Part shown: positions 44,552 through 52,884 of the stretch, in pieces
Numbering within the stretch: the first letter of the stretch is position 1
Layout of the letters: each line of letters begins with the position of its first letter
Source: Fructobacillus apis
Lineage (GTDB): Bacteria; Bacillota; Bacilli; Lactobacillales; Lactobacillaceae
Direction of reading: 5' to 3'
Length of the DNA: 64,000 bases
Assembly: GCF_023893635.1 (NCBI RefSeq)
Contig: NZ_JAMWYK010000001.1
Location: forward strand, 310,001 to 374,000
Made by a program: the position numbers and the translations under genes
Notes under the pieces: generated by a model
Told to the model about the DNA's origin: nothing
The model's input: only the letters and a program-made list of their open reading frames with translations
The model's database searches: none

Positions 44552-44854
44552 TTAACCCAGCTTGTTATCCAACAGAATTTGATCCATTTCCTTTTGAATT
44601 TCAGGCGTCTTCTTCCATTCAGGGAAGTGGTCGCATTCAATTGGCAATTCTTCGTAAGTTTCGTTCAGGTAGGCTTCGACTTTTTCCAAGTGAGAGGAAC
44701 GGGGAACGTTCATCTTCAAGATCCGCACTTCCTTGATGAAGCCGTGATCGGCTGCGTATTCCGCGCGGGAATTTTCCGTGATGTTTCCCAATTCGTAGTA
44801 AATTGACCCGTCGTTACGAGTAATTTCTTCAATCAACGTAAATGTCAGATTCAT
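44552..44854 (-). CDS. Conserved hypothetical protein at the operon end
   Basis: This is a 100-residue acidic protein (MNLTFTLIEEITRNDG, ILKMNVPRSSHLEKVEAYLNETYEELP, EMDQILLDNKLG). I recognise no domain. The start overlaps the last 26 bases of the YibF-like gene, with GGGAGA 6 bp before the ATG, so it is translationally coupled as the last gene in the operon. Confidence 0.8.
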   Translation of the reverse strand: MNLTFTLIEEITRNDGSIYYELGNITENSRAEYAADHGFIKEVRILKMNVPRSSHLEKVEAYLNETYEELPIECDHFPEWKKTPEIQKEMDQILLDNKLG

Positions 44855-45617
44855 TTAGAATCTCCCTTCCTTCTTTTGCAAAAGCGTGTTCCACCAAGTA
44901 ATTGGCCACCTGAATGGCAGCAAGAATGCCCAGCATTCCGAGCAGCATCGTCACCACTTCAAAGATCAGCAACTTTGCGTTCAGGAATTCCGACAGCGAG
45001 TAGTGCAGGCGGAAGAACCAGACGAGCAGTGGGATGTTGGCCCCGAGCATTCCGAAGAACAGCGTGTTAATCGCCGTCCCCAGAATCTGGGAGCCGATCA
45101 CCTGCCCCTGCTTTTTTAAGCTATCCAAGGTGATGTCAGGCGTTCGTTCAACAACTTCAAAAAGGTCGGCCGTCACGGCCATCGCTGCTTCCGCAATGGC
45201 ACCTAGTGCCGAGATGACCATCACAATGACGGCAAGGCTACCAAAGTCAATCCCGACCGCCATTGAAAGCCCCTCCAACTCATCCGAGTTTTCTAGGGTG
45301 TAGCCCTGCAGGTAGCCCATGTACTGAGCCAAATAAGCCAGCCCCACAATGAAGATCAACACGATGATTGCCGACTGCCACGTAATCGTCAGTACCCGAC
45401 TCCGGCCCGTCGACAAGAAGATGGCGACAGACAGAATCAAAACAGCCATCACGACCAGCACAATCAAAGGCGAAAAGCCCCAGTTGACCAAGGTGATGAG
45501 CAAGAAGAGTAAGAAGCAGTTCAAGAAGAGTCCCAAGAAGGTCAGCATCCCCTGCTTCTTTCCAACCCATGCCAGGGATAAGAACAGCAAGATGATGAGC
45601 AGTAGAATCGCATTCAT
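44829..45617 (-). CDS. YibE/F family membrane protein (second of pair)
   Basis: This 262-residue protein has about seven to eight helices. SNSDELEGLSMAVGIDFGSLAVIVMVISALGAIAEAAMAVTAD-type sequence is the YibE/F signature. The family is of unknown role, likely a membrane transporter. It begins one base after the stop of its partner (TAAATG) and together they probably form a heteromeric unit. Confidence 0.88.
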   Translation of the reverse strand: MNAILLLIILLFLSLAWVGKKQGMLTFLGLFLNCFLLFLLITLVNWGFSPLIVLVVMAVLILSVAIFLSTGRSRVLTITWQSAIIVLIFIVGLAYLAQYMGYLQGYTLENSDELEGLSMAVGIDFGSLAVIVMVISALGAIAEAAMAVTADLFEVVERTPDITLDSLKKQGQVIGSQILGTAINTLFFGMLGANIPLLVWFFRLHYSLSEFLNAKLLIFEVVTMLLGMLGILAAIQVANYLVEHAFAKEGREILNESDIYVD

Positions 45618-46700
45618 TTAGCCCACCTCCCTTTTTCTTGTGAGCACCTTGGCAGCCAAGAAGGCCGTTACCGGTACCGCCCAGACGATTCCAAGGGCAG
45701 AGACCACCGTTTGGAGAATGCCCAGGTTCATGGCCTGGTCGAGGATGTAGCCCCAGTTATTGCCATTCCGGAGCATCAGGACCACCATCGGCAGTGTCTC
45801 GGCGATAAAAATCATGAACAAGACGTTCGTCAACGTTCCAAGGATTTCTTTTCCAACGGATAGACCGGATCGGTAGTATTCCATAAAGCTTCTGTCGGTC
45901 GATTCACGTTGCATGCCGTACAGACCGGCGACGATGTCACCGGATTCGTCCATTACGGCCCCCAGCACACCAATCACAGCCTGGCTGTAGAAGATTGGTG
46001 CCGGTACCTGCGTGACGTAGGACATGGTCTCAAAGTGCACGCCGGAAGAGCCCGTCACCGCCAAGGCTAGCGCCATGGCAATCAAGGCCAACAGAGTGGC
46101 GACACAGGTCGCTACCCAGGTAATCAGCGCCTGTTGGTTCTTTCCGAGAACTAAGACAAGCGCAACGGCCGCGAGCACCAAGGCCAGCACCGAAAAGATT
46201 GGCAGAACTGGAAAGGACCGGGAATGTGAATCCCAAATCACCACACTCAAGAACAAGAGGGCGTTCACCACCAAGGACAGCGTTAAGTACGAAAACTTAC
46301 GCCAACCTGAAGCCATGTACAAACCGGTAAGAAGCAGCGCCACGAGACCAAAGAGAAGCGAATCTCTTTTTGGCATGTCCACCTGGTACTGCTGGCCCAC
46401 CTTTGTCAGTAGCAGCTGGTCATGTACCTTGTACTGGCTACTTTCGGCCTTGGAAGACAAAAAACCATTGTCCACCTCCACGACTTTTCCGCCTCGGTTG
46501 ACGATTTTCACGGTTAACGTTTGCTTGTAGTTCTTATCCTGATTTCCGTGTTCGTCTTCGCTATCTGAAACGAAGCTGGTCTTTTCGGACAGCACTTCCC
46601 CTACGGGTTGTTGGTAGCAGAAGCTATCGAAGCGACTGATAAAAAAGAAGAGCAAGGCCATTCCAAGCAGAATGGCTGCTTTTTTAATGACAACTTGCAT
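45618..46700 (-). CDS. YibE/F family membrane protein (first of pair)
   Basis: The 360-residue protein has one N-terminal helix, then a 90-residue outer domain (DEHGNQDKNYKQTLTVKIV) and about eight helices. VIGVLGAVMDESGDIVAGLYGMQRES and SGLSVGKEILGTLTNVLFMIFI match the YibE/F family. It begins 15 bp after dnaI and is read with it. It is followed directly by its smaller partner. Confidence 0.9.
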   Translation of the reverse strand: MQVVIKKAAILLGMALLFFFISRFDSFCYQQPVGEVLSEKTSFVSDSEDEHGNQDKNYKQTLTVKIVNRGGKVVEVDNGFLSSKAESSQYKVHDQLLLTKVGQQYQVDMPKRDSLLFGLVALLLTGLYMASGWRKFSYLTLSLVVNALLFLSVVIWDSHSRSFPVLPIFSVLALVLAAVALVLVLGKNQQALITWVATCVATLLALIAMALALAVTGSSGVHFETMSYVTQVPAPIFYSQAVIGVLGAVMDESGDIVAGLYGMQRESTDRSFMEYYRSGLSVGKEILGTLTNVLFMIFIAETLPMVVLMLRNGNNWGYILDQAMNLGILQTVVSALGIVWAVPVTAFLAAKVLTRKREVG

Positions 46701-46715
46701 CTGATACCTTCTTTA

Positions 46716-47669
46716 CTAACGTTGTAAACGGCGGTTTTCACCGGACATGTTCACGGATTCGGACAAGAAGAGGACACGCTGCATCAAACGCGCAGCCTTT
46801 CCAGGTTCGTTTCCGTCCTTGGTCTGCGCCAAGTACTGCTCCAGCGAAGCCAAATCAAAGTTTGACGTGAAGCAAGTGGTCAGTTCGTGTTGCATCCGGT
46901 ATTCCAGGATAACGGCCAAGATGGCGTCACGTGACCAGGCGGACAAGGCGTCCGCTCCGATATCGTCGATGATCAAAACGGGCGCTTGCTTCATCTGGTT
47001 AACCGTCGTCTCTAATGAGACGTCGTTTTTCTTGTTAAAGGTGGACTTCAACTGCTCAATCATGGATGCCCAGTGCACCATCATGACCGGAATCTCGTTG
47101 TAGGCCAAGGCGTTGGCCAAGGCGCCCATCAAGTAGGTCTTTCCGACCCCGAAGTCTCCGGAGAGGTAGACGCCGGGAACGAAACGGCCGTCCTTTTGCT
47201 TTTTCTTTTCAACAAGCCCTGTAAAAGTCGCAACCACGGCGGTCAAAGCACTCGCGCGACCAGCGTCGTTGGCTGACTCCTTCATGATTTCATCCAGGTC
47301 GGCCTTTTGAACTGCCTTTGGAACGGCAAAGGCCGTGAGCAATTCCTTTTGCTTCATTTGCTTGATGGTCTTTTCCGTTGGTTCGTAGGCCACGTGTGGG
47401 TAACCCTTCTCGACGACCAAAGTTGGACGGTAGCCAGGATAAAGGGCCTTCTTTGAATCCTCTTCGCGCTTCTTTTCGCGGATGAATTCAAAGAGGTCCA
47501 TCATGGAAACGACGAGGGCGTCGGTCTTTAATTCGTTTTGGTGTTCCTTCCAGAAGGCCTGAATATCAGGATCTGCTTGAATGGACTCCAAAGTCTTCGC
47601 CGTTGCCCCTTCCGTCATGGCTGGGTAGCGCTTCATAAATTCGTTCAGAACCGTTCCTAAGTCTTGCAT
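46716..47669 (-). CDS. dnaI: Primosomal protein DnaI (helicase loader)
   Basis: DnaI loads the replicative helicase onto DNA. The 317-residue protein has an N-terminal zinc/helicase-binding region and an AAA+ ATPase core with Walker A GDFGVGKT (around residue 172), Walker B LIIDDIGAD and a sensor region TCFTSN. It starts 5 bp after dnaB, with which it acts. Confidence 0.96.
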   Translation of the reverse strand: MQDLGTVLNEFMKRYPAMTEGATAKTLESIQADPDIQAFWKEHQNELKTDALVVSMMDLFEFIREKKREEDSKKALYPGYRPTLVVEKGYPHVAYEPTEKTIKQMKQKELLTAFAVPKAVQKADLDEIMKESANDAGRASALTAVVATFTGLVEKKKQKDGRFVPGVYLSGDFGVGKTYLMGALANALAYNEIPVMMVHWASMIEQLKSTFNKKNDVSLETTVNQMKQAPVLIIDDIGADALSAWSRDAILAVILEYRMQHELTTCFTSNFDLASLEQYLAQTKDGNEPGKAARLMQRVLFLSESVNMSGENRRLQR

Positions 47670-47673
47670 GCAT

Positions 47674-49110
47674 TTAATCCTTTGTCTTGTACTTCTTCAT
47701 CATATCAAGCGCTTGCTTGACTGCCTGCTGGTCAACATTATCCTGCTTTTGCTCGTTTTTGGCAAAGGCTGGTTCCTGCTTTTGGGCACGGTTGGACCAG
47801 TTGTTTCGACGTGGCGCTTGGCGGGCGTTCTGCTTACCCTGCGCGCTCTTTTCCTGGTGGGCCTTAATGGCAGCCACAGCGTCTTCGGCTGACTTCACGC
47901 CGGCCTTTGACCAGGAATTCGCGATGGCATCCACGAGGCTGCGCTTCAAATCCGCCTGATCCATGTTCACCAGCACCTGATAGACCAGGATGTTGATGGC
48001 AGGGACGGGCAACGTCTTATGGTCAATCAAATCATTTAAGATTCGGACTTCACCGTTTGTGACGTAGCCGCGGTTTTGTTCCTTAATCTGGCCAATGAAG
48101 TCGATTGGTGAAAGGGAGTTTGCCGCGTCGTACAAACGCTTCAATGCCTTGTTCACATCGGGATTGCTCGTGGATACTGGCTGCTTGTTCGCTGCTTTCG
48201 TTTCTCTTTTAGCGGCAACTCCTTCGGCAGCACCTGCTTCTTCCTTCTTCAAATCAGCCATCTGTTCGGTCCGGCGTTGGCCGTTCCAGTTCTGACTCAG
48301 GTATGACAGGAAGCCCTGCTTGTTCAGCTCGTGGTCATCCAGGTTGATCGAACGGGTTAAGGCCGTGGCCATTTCGGATTCGTTCAAGCCATAGAGCACT
48401 TGTTGGGCCATGATGAGGTCCTTTTCCTGTTCAAGCTTATCCTTTGTCGTGCCGTGTACGAGTTCGCACATGCCGGCCCAGGCAAAATTGACCTTGTTCC
48501 AGTCCTCTTTCTTGATGACCGGTGAGTCGTCTTGCAGGGAAACGGCTGGCTTCTGGTTGGCCTCAGGCATTCCAAAGACCTTCAAGAAGGAAGCAGATTG
48601 GTCCTGTTCCTCGTTCAACGGTTGACCCGTGCGTCCTTGATAGCGCTTTGCCAAAGCCAGATAGCGGTCTTCGCCAACGTAATGGTAAAGCAAACCAGAA
48701 AGCAGATCTTCCTTGAAGAAGTCGGCGGCCGACAACGGACGGTTCAGCACATAGCGGTAAGTTTCCTTGCCCATCAACACGCCCTTGTATGACTTGAGCA
48801 ATGAAACGGCTTCCAGGGCCTGCTTGGCACGAACGAGGTCCGGCGCCGACATGGAAAGGGAATCCAGAATTAAGTAGTGGTCCGAAAAGCTAGCACGACC
48901 ATCCGCTCCAGCAATCGAAACGCTGCTTTGCATACCGTCCGCACCCGCTTCTTCCTCGACCAAGAACTGGTAGAGAGCATAGGCCTTCGGTCCCAAAAAC
49001 GGCAGGTAAAGGTTAAAAACCAATCCCAAATCGGCAGCAGAAATCGAGCTCTTGGCGCCTAAGACGAAGGGCTTACTAGCTTGAAAATCCGTTGTTTGCT
49101 GCTCAACCAT
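47674..49110 (-). CDS. dnaB: Replication initiation and membrane attachment protein DnaB
   Basis: This is the Gram-positive DnaB, not the helicase. It acts with DnaI and DnaD at replication start. The 478-residue protein has winged-helix-like N-terminal sequence (LVFNLYLPFLGPKAYALYQFL) and the DnaB/DnaD C-terminal domain (SPIDFIGQIKEQNRGYVTNGEVRILNDLI), with a low-complexity Gln/Lys/Ala tail (EKSAQGKQNARQAPRRN). It starts directly after the coaE stop (TAAATG), with AAAGGAG. Confidence 0.93.
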   Translation of the reverse strand: MVEQQTTDFQASKPFVLGAKSSISAADLGLVFNLYLPFLGPKAYALYQFLVEEEAGADGMQSSVSIAGADGRASFSDHYLILDSLSMSAPDLVRAKQALEAVSLLKSYKGVLMGKETYRYVLNRPLSAADFFKEDLLSGLLYHYVGEDRYLALAKRYQGRTGQPLNEEQDQSASFLKVFGMPEANQKPAVSLQDDSPVIKKEDWNKVNFAWAGMCELVHGTTKDKLEQEKDLIMAQQVLYGLNESEMATALTRSINLDDHELNKQGFLSYLSQNWNGQRRTEQMADLKKEEAGAAEGVAAKRETKAANKQPVSTSNPDVNKALKRLYDAANSLSPIDFIGQIKEQNRGYVTNGEVRILNDLIDHKTLPVPAINILVYQVLVNMDQADLKRSLVDAIANSWSKAGVKSAEDAVAAIKAHQEKSAQGKQNARQAPRRNNWSNRAQKQEPAFAKNEQKQDNVDQQAVKQALDMMKKYKTKD

Positions 49111-49710
49111 TTAGTTCTCCTTTAGGTTTTGTAAGTAGGCCTGTACCTGCTTGGTTAATTCTTCTTCGGTGCCGTTGTTTTCAAAGACAACGTCGGCCTT
49201 TGCTTGCTTTTCAGCTGCAGGCATTTGGGACTTGATGCGCGTTTGGGCCGCCCATTCTTCGAGGCCGTCGCGGGCCATCAAGCGGTCCAGTTGAACGCGT
49301 TCGTCGGAAACGACAACAATCACTTCGTCAAACCAGCCGGTTTGATCATAGTTTTGTTCGTAGTACAAAGGAATCGCACAGAAAACGATTTCTTCGCCCT
49401 TCATCCGGAAGAAGGACAAGGAATCTTGAATGCTCGACTCAATCTCCGGTCCGGTGATTGACGTCAACTGCTTTAACAAGGCCGGGTTGGCAAAGACTTT
49501 TTCACCCAGTGCCTTACGGTCCAAAACACCGTTTTTAACGATTTGATTTCCAAAGGCCGCCTTAATTTCTTCCAGGGTGTGCGTCCCCGGTTCCACGACT
49601 TGGCGGGCAACGAGGTCCGCGTCGATTACCTTGTAGCCGGCTTCTCGAATTTCATTTGTCACAAAGGACTTTCCAGAGGCGATGCCGCCCGTAATGGCAA
49701 TCACTTTCAT
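49111..49710 (-). CDS. coaE: Dephospho-CoA kinase
   Basis: CoaE makes the last step of coenzyme A synthesis. The 199-residue protein has the P-loop TGGIASGKS (residues 7-15), DADLVARQVVEPG and IPLYYEQ. It overlaps the DUF975 gene stop by four bases (ATGA) and precedes dnaB. The order mutM-coaE-dnaB-dnaI is conserved; nrdR, often between coaE and dnaB, is absent here. Confidence 0.96.
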   Translation of the reverse strand: MKVIAITGGIASGKSFVTNEIREAGYKVIDADLVARQVVEPGTHTLEEIKAAFGNQIVKNGVLDRKALGEKVFANPALLKQLTSITGPEIESSIQDSLSFFRMKGEEIVFCAIPLYYEQNYDQTGWFDEVIVVVSDERVQLDRLMARDGLEEWAAQTRIKSQMPAAEKQAKADVVFENNGTEEELTKQVQAYLQNLKEN

Positions 49711-50417
49711 TGCAGTACTCCTTCAATTGCTTTTGAGAAAACTTGCGTTGAATAAACCACGCGACAAGTATTGATGTATGGCGTAATCCAGATATAGGCG
49801 AGCCCAAGCGTCATGATGCCGACCAAGTGCCAGCCGATAAAGGACAGTTCGAGCAAGAATAACTCGCGCTTGCGACCGCTCATGACACGACGTGAAATCG
49901 TGATGTAGTCCGTGAGCGAATTCTGCTTGCGGTCAAAGAGCAAATCCATCTTGTAGGCGTAATACGTTTGCGAATACGAAAACATTTTGACAAGGGCTGG
50001 CAAAGTCAAAAACGACCAGAAAAAGAGGAGGATTTTCTGAACAAAGGCGAGCAAAAAGGCCGGGAAAAAAACCTTGAATGAGAACCCTTGCAAACCAGAC
50101 GCCCAGGACAGCTTACGGTCGGGTTTCTGGAAGGCGTCGATGATGGACCACTTTGCTGACCAGGAAACCAAAAGACCAAGCGCACCGGAAACCGTCCGTG
50201 AGAAGTAAAGGTCGGCACCGGAATCATGGACACCGGAGCGGCTTAGAACAAAGCCCTTGTAGAACATGTAGACGGTGAAGGCGAGCATCCCCGTCTTTAC
50301 CAACTGGAACAAGATGATGGGCCAGGTTGCCTGGAGTCCCTTCTTGAAGTGTTCTTTCAATTGTTTTTTGGCGGTTACTTTAACGCGTTTTCTTGAAATG
50401 GGTTCAACTTTTAGCAT
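49707..50417 (-). CDS. DUF975 family membrane protein
   Basis: The 236-residue protein has about five helices and the DUF975 pattern MFSYSQTYYAYKMD...LTDYITISRRVMSGRKRELFLLELSFIGWHLVGIMTLG. Function is unknown. It is inserted between mutM and coaE, 12 bp after mutM, in an otherwise standard order. A second DUF975 protein lies at 61781-62494. Confidence 0.9.
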   Translation of the reverse strand: MLKVEPISRKRVKVTAKKQLKEHFKKGLQATWPIILFQLVKTGMLAFTVYMFYKGFVLSRSGVHDSGADLYFSRTVSGALGLLVSWSAKWSIIDAFQKPDRKLSWASGLQGFSFKVFFPAFLLAFVQKILLFFWSFLTLPALVKMFSYSQTYYAYKMDLLFDRKQNSLTDYITISRRVMSGRKRELFLLELSFIGWHLVGIMTLGLAYIWITPYINTCRVVYSTQVFSKAIEGVLQ

Positions 50418-50429
50418 AGGTGTATCGTT

Positions 50430-51260
50430 TTACTTTTTCTTTTGGCATTTTGGACAGAACGTCGTGCCTCGCTGGCCCACCTTGATTTTCTCGAGGGGCG
50501 TTTCGCAGCGACGGCAAGGCAGCTTAGCACGTCCGTATACGTCGAGTTCGTTTTGGAATTTGCCGACTTCGCCAAAGACGTTGGAGAAGGAGTGAACCGT
50601 CGTTCCGTGGTGCTTTGTGGCGCGGGCAATTTCGCTGATGATGTTTTCGCGCAGCTCGCGAATTTTTTGAGCCGAGATTTTGTCCGTTGTGGTCTCCGGG
50701 TGGATCCGAGTCTGCCAAAGGACTTCGTCGGTGTAGATGTTTCCAAGACCGGCAATGTTGGACTGGTCGAGCAAGAAGGGCTTAATCAAACGCTTGGATT
50801 TCTTGAAGATTTGCTTCATGTAGTCCAGGCTCAAATCTTCCTCGGTTGGTTCTGGACCAAGGTCTTTTAAACCGGAAACCTGGGTCAGTTCGTCGCCTGT
50901 TTTCACCAAGGTCATGCGTCCAAAACGACGGGTGTCGTTATAAAAGAGAACGCGGTCGTCCTTCAAAGTGAAAATGACTTCGGTGTGCTTGTGGGGCGTT
51001 GCCCCTTTTGGTTCCACCGAGTACTGCCCTTCCATGCGGAGATGGGAAACGATGGTTTGATCACCAGAAAGGCGGAATAACAGGTACTTACCGCGCCGTT
51101 CGATGGCTTCGATTGTTTTTCCGACAGGTTCTTCTTGGAAGGCCTTCAAATCGGAAGTGACCGCCTTTGGATAAGGCAGGTCGACTTTTTCGATGATGGC
51201 TTCTTTCACCAGGGCGGTGAGGCCGCGGCGAACCGTTTCGACTTCGGGTAATTCAGGCAT
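50430..51260 (-). CDS. mutM: Formamidopyrimidine-DNA glycosylase
   Basis: MutM removes oxidised purines such as 8-oxoguanine. The 276-residue enzyme begins PELPEVETVRRGL, with the catalytic proline after Met. DQSNIAGLGNIYTDEVLW is the helix-two-turn-helix region, and the C-terminal zinc finger CRRC...CPKCQ is complete. The start ATG at 51260 has GGAGGG; a longer frame from 51431 contains no such site. It opens the operon through dnaI. Confidence 0.97.
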   Translation of the reverse strand: MPELPEVETVRRGLTALVKEAIIEKVDLPYPKAVTSDLKAFQEEPVGKTIEAIERRGKYLLFRLSGDQTIVSHLRMEGQYSVEPKGATPHKHTEVIFTLKDDRVLFYNDTRRFGRMTLVKTGDELTQVSGLKDLGPEPTEEDLSLDYMKQIFKKSKRLIKPFLLDQSNIAGLGNIYTDEVLWQTRIHPETTTDKISAQKIRELRENIISEIARATKHHGTTVHSFSNVFGEVGKFQNELDVYGRAKLPCRRCETPLEKIKVGQRGTTFCPKCQKKK

Positions 51261-51450
51261 CTTCTTCCCTCCGTTAGGCAGCTTCTTCAAGCTTTTTTCG
51301 TCCATAAACGACAAAAAATGCGTTGAGTGTATACCTTCATATTTTAGCATAGCACCGTACAAAGCGCAGTTTTCTGAGCGCTGCTTTTTCTGGTCCGTCG
51401 TCTTCTTGCCGAAGTCAATTTTCCATTTCAAATCAGAAAAGAAAACATCC

Positions 51451-51479
51451 GTGACAAAATTACAAAATAATCATAAAAT
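51451..51479 (+). promoter_or_regulatory. Promoter of the APC permease gene
   Basis: GTGACA (51451-51456), a 17 bp spacer and TAAAAT (51474-51479), giving a 5' leader of about 50 bases. Confidence 0.75.
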
Positions 51480-51537
51480 GTAAAACAATGACTAGATAAC
51501 AATTTCCTCCCCACTGAAAAACAGATAAGGTCAAGAC

Positions 51538-52842
51538 ATGAAAACAGAAAGCAACACCGAGCAGCAACCAAAAGCAGCCAAAATGGGTTTCATTTCCCTG
51601 ATTCTATTCGGGATCAACGCCATCATCGGATCAGGAATCTTCCTGCTGCCCTCAACGGGTATGAAGTTGTTCGGGCCGGCCAGCATTCTGGTCCTCCTCT
51701 TCGATGCGGTCTTAGCATTCTGTATCGCCATTTGTTTTGCGGAATGTGCGTCCTACTTTAAGGAAACGGGTGGTGCTTACGTCTATGCCCGTGAGGCCTT
51801 CGGGCGCTTCGTTGGTTACGAGGTTGGTTTCGTGACTTGGGCCATTTGGATCATCGCGGAAGGAACAATGTACACGGCCTTCGCAACGGCCCTTGGAGGA
51901 ATCTTCCCAGCACTCGGAACCCCGGCGGACAAGACAATCATCATCGTCTGCCTCTACTTGTTCTTGATCACCTTGAACGTTTCGGGGGTTCGGATGGCGA
52001 CGATTTTGTCCAACGTGATTACGGTTGGAAAGCTGACGCCAATCATCTTGGTCATCGTGGTTGGCCTCTTCTTCATGAAGCCAGCACACTTTGACCCCTT
52101 CTTTGTGACAAAGTTGGCGACGGTGCCGAACTTCGCGACGGCGGCCATCACGCTCTTCTACATCTTCTCCGGATTCGAGCGCGTGGTCATCACCGCGGGT
52201 GACATGAAGAACGCACAAAAGAACCTGCCAAGGGCGTTGTTGATTTCACTGGCAACTGTCGTGACGGTCTACATCCTCGTGATGGTGACGTCAATCGGTG
52301 TCTTGGGTGACCGTCTGGCAACGTCAACGGTGCCGTTGAAAGATACGTTCCAGGCCATCGCCGGAAACTTCGGTGGGAACATCATCGCGATTGGAACGTT
52401 GCTTTCAATCGGTGGTATCTGTATTGCGTCATCGTTCGTGTCACCCCGTTCCGGTGTGGCCTTGTCCGATAACAAGATGATGCCAAGTGTCCTGCAGAAG
52501 CGTAACAAGAAGCAGGCGCCGTACGTCGCCATCTTGATTTCGGGAACGGCTTCGTTGGTCATCGCCCTCTCCGGTTCGTTTGCGGTCCTCGCCCAGATTT
52601 CAGCGGTGTCCCGTTTCGCGCAGTTCATCCCAACAATCTTGGCTGTCCTGGTCTTCCGCAAAAAGTTCGGCGACAAGGAAGGCGGCTTCAAGGCGCCGTT
52701 TGGTCCGCTCATTCCGGTCGTGGCCTTGCTCGCTTCGCTCTGGTTGCTCAGCCACGTGAGTCCAGCCAACTTGATTTGGGGACTCGGCGCCTTGCTCTTG
52801 GCCGTGCCATTCTACTTCTTAACGAAAAAAGCCCAGGGTTAA
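51538..52842 (+). CDS. APC superfamily amino acid permease
   Basis: The 434-residue protein has about twelve helices. FGINAIIGSGIFLLPST (residues 23-39) is the APC substrate loop; GGAYVYAREAFGRFVGYEVGF and IFSGFERVVITAGDMKNAQKNLPRAL follow. This subgroup (YbaT/YfnA-like) imports amino acids or exchanges polyamines; the substrate is not decidable. AAGGTC precedes the ATG. It is the only plus-strand gene in this part and has its own promoter and terminator. Confidence 0.9.
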   Translation: MKTESNTEQQPKAAKMGFISLILFGINAIIGSGIFLLPSTGMKLFGPASILVLLFDAVLAFCIAICFAECASYFKETGGAYVYAREAFGRFVGYEVGFVTWAIWIIAEGTMYTAFATALGGIFPALGTPADKTIIIVCLYLFLITLNVSGVRMATILSNVITVGKLTPIILVIVVGLFFMKPAHFDPFFVTKLATVPNFATAAITLFYIFSGFERVVITAGDMKNAQKNLPRALLISLATVVTVYILVMVTSIGVLGDRLATSTVPLKDTFQAIAGNFGGNIIAIGTLLSIGGICIASSFVSPRSGVALSDNKMMPSVLQKRNKKQAPYVAILISGTASLVIALSGSFAVLAQISAVSRFAQFIPTILAVLVFRKKFGDKEGGFKAPFGPLIPVVALLASLWLLSHVSPANLIWGLGALLLAVPFYFLTKKAQG

Positions 52843-52851
52843 TCGCCCATC

Positions 52852-52883
52852 AAAAAAGCCACGCTTTTCTGCGTGGCTTTTTG
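52852..52883. terminator. Bidirectional terminator between the permease and DEAD helicase genes
   Basis: AAAAAAGCCACGC/GCGTGGCTTTTT is a perfect stem. Confidence 0.95.
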
Positions 52884-52884
52884 T

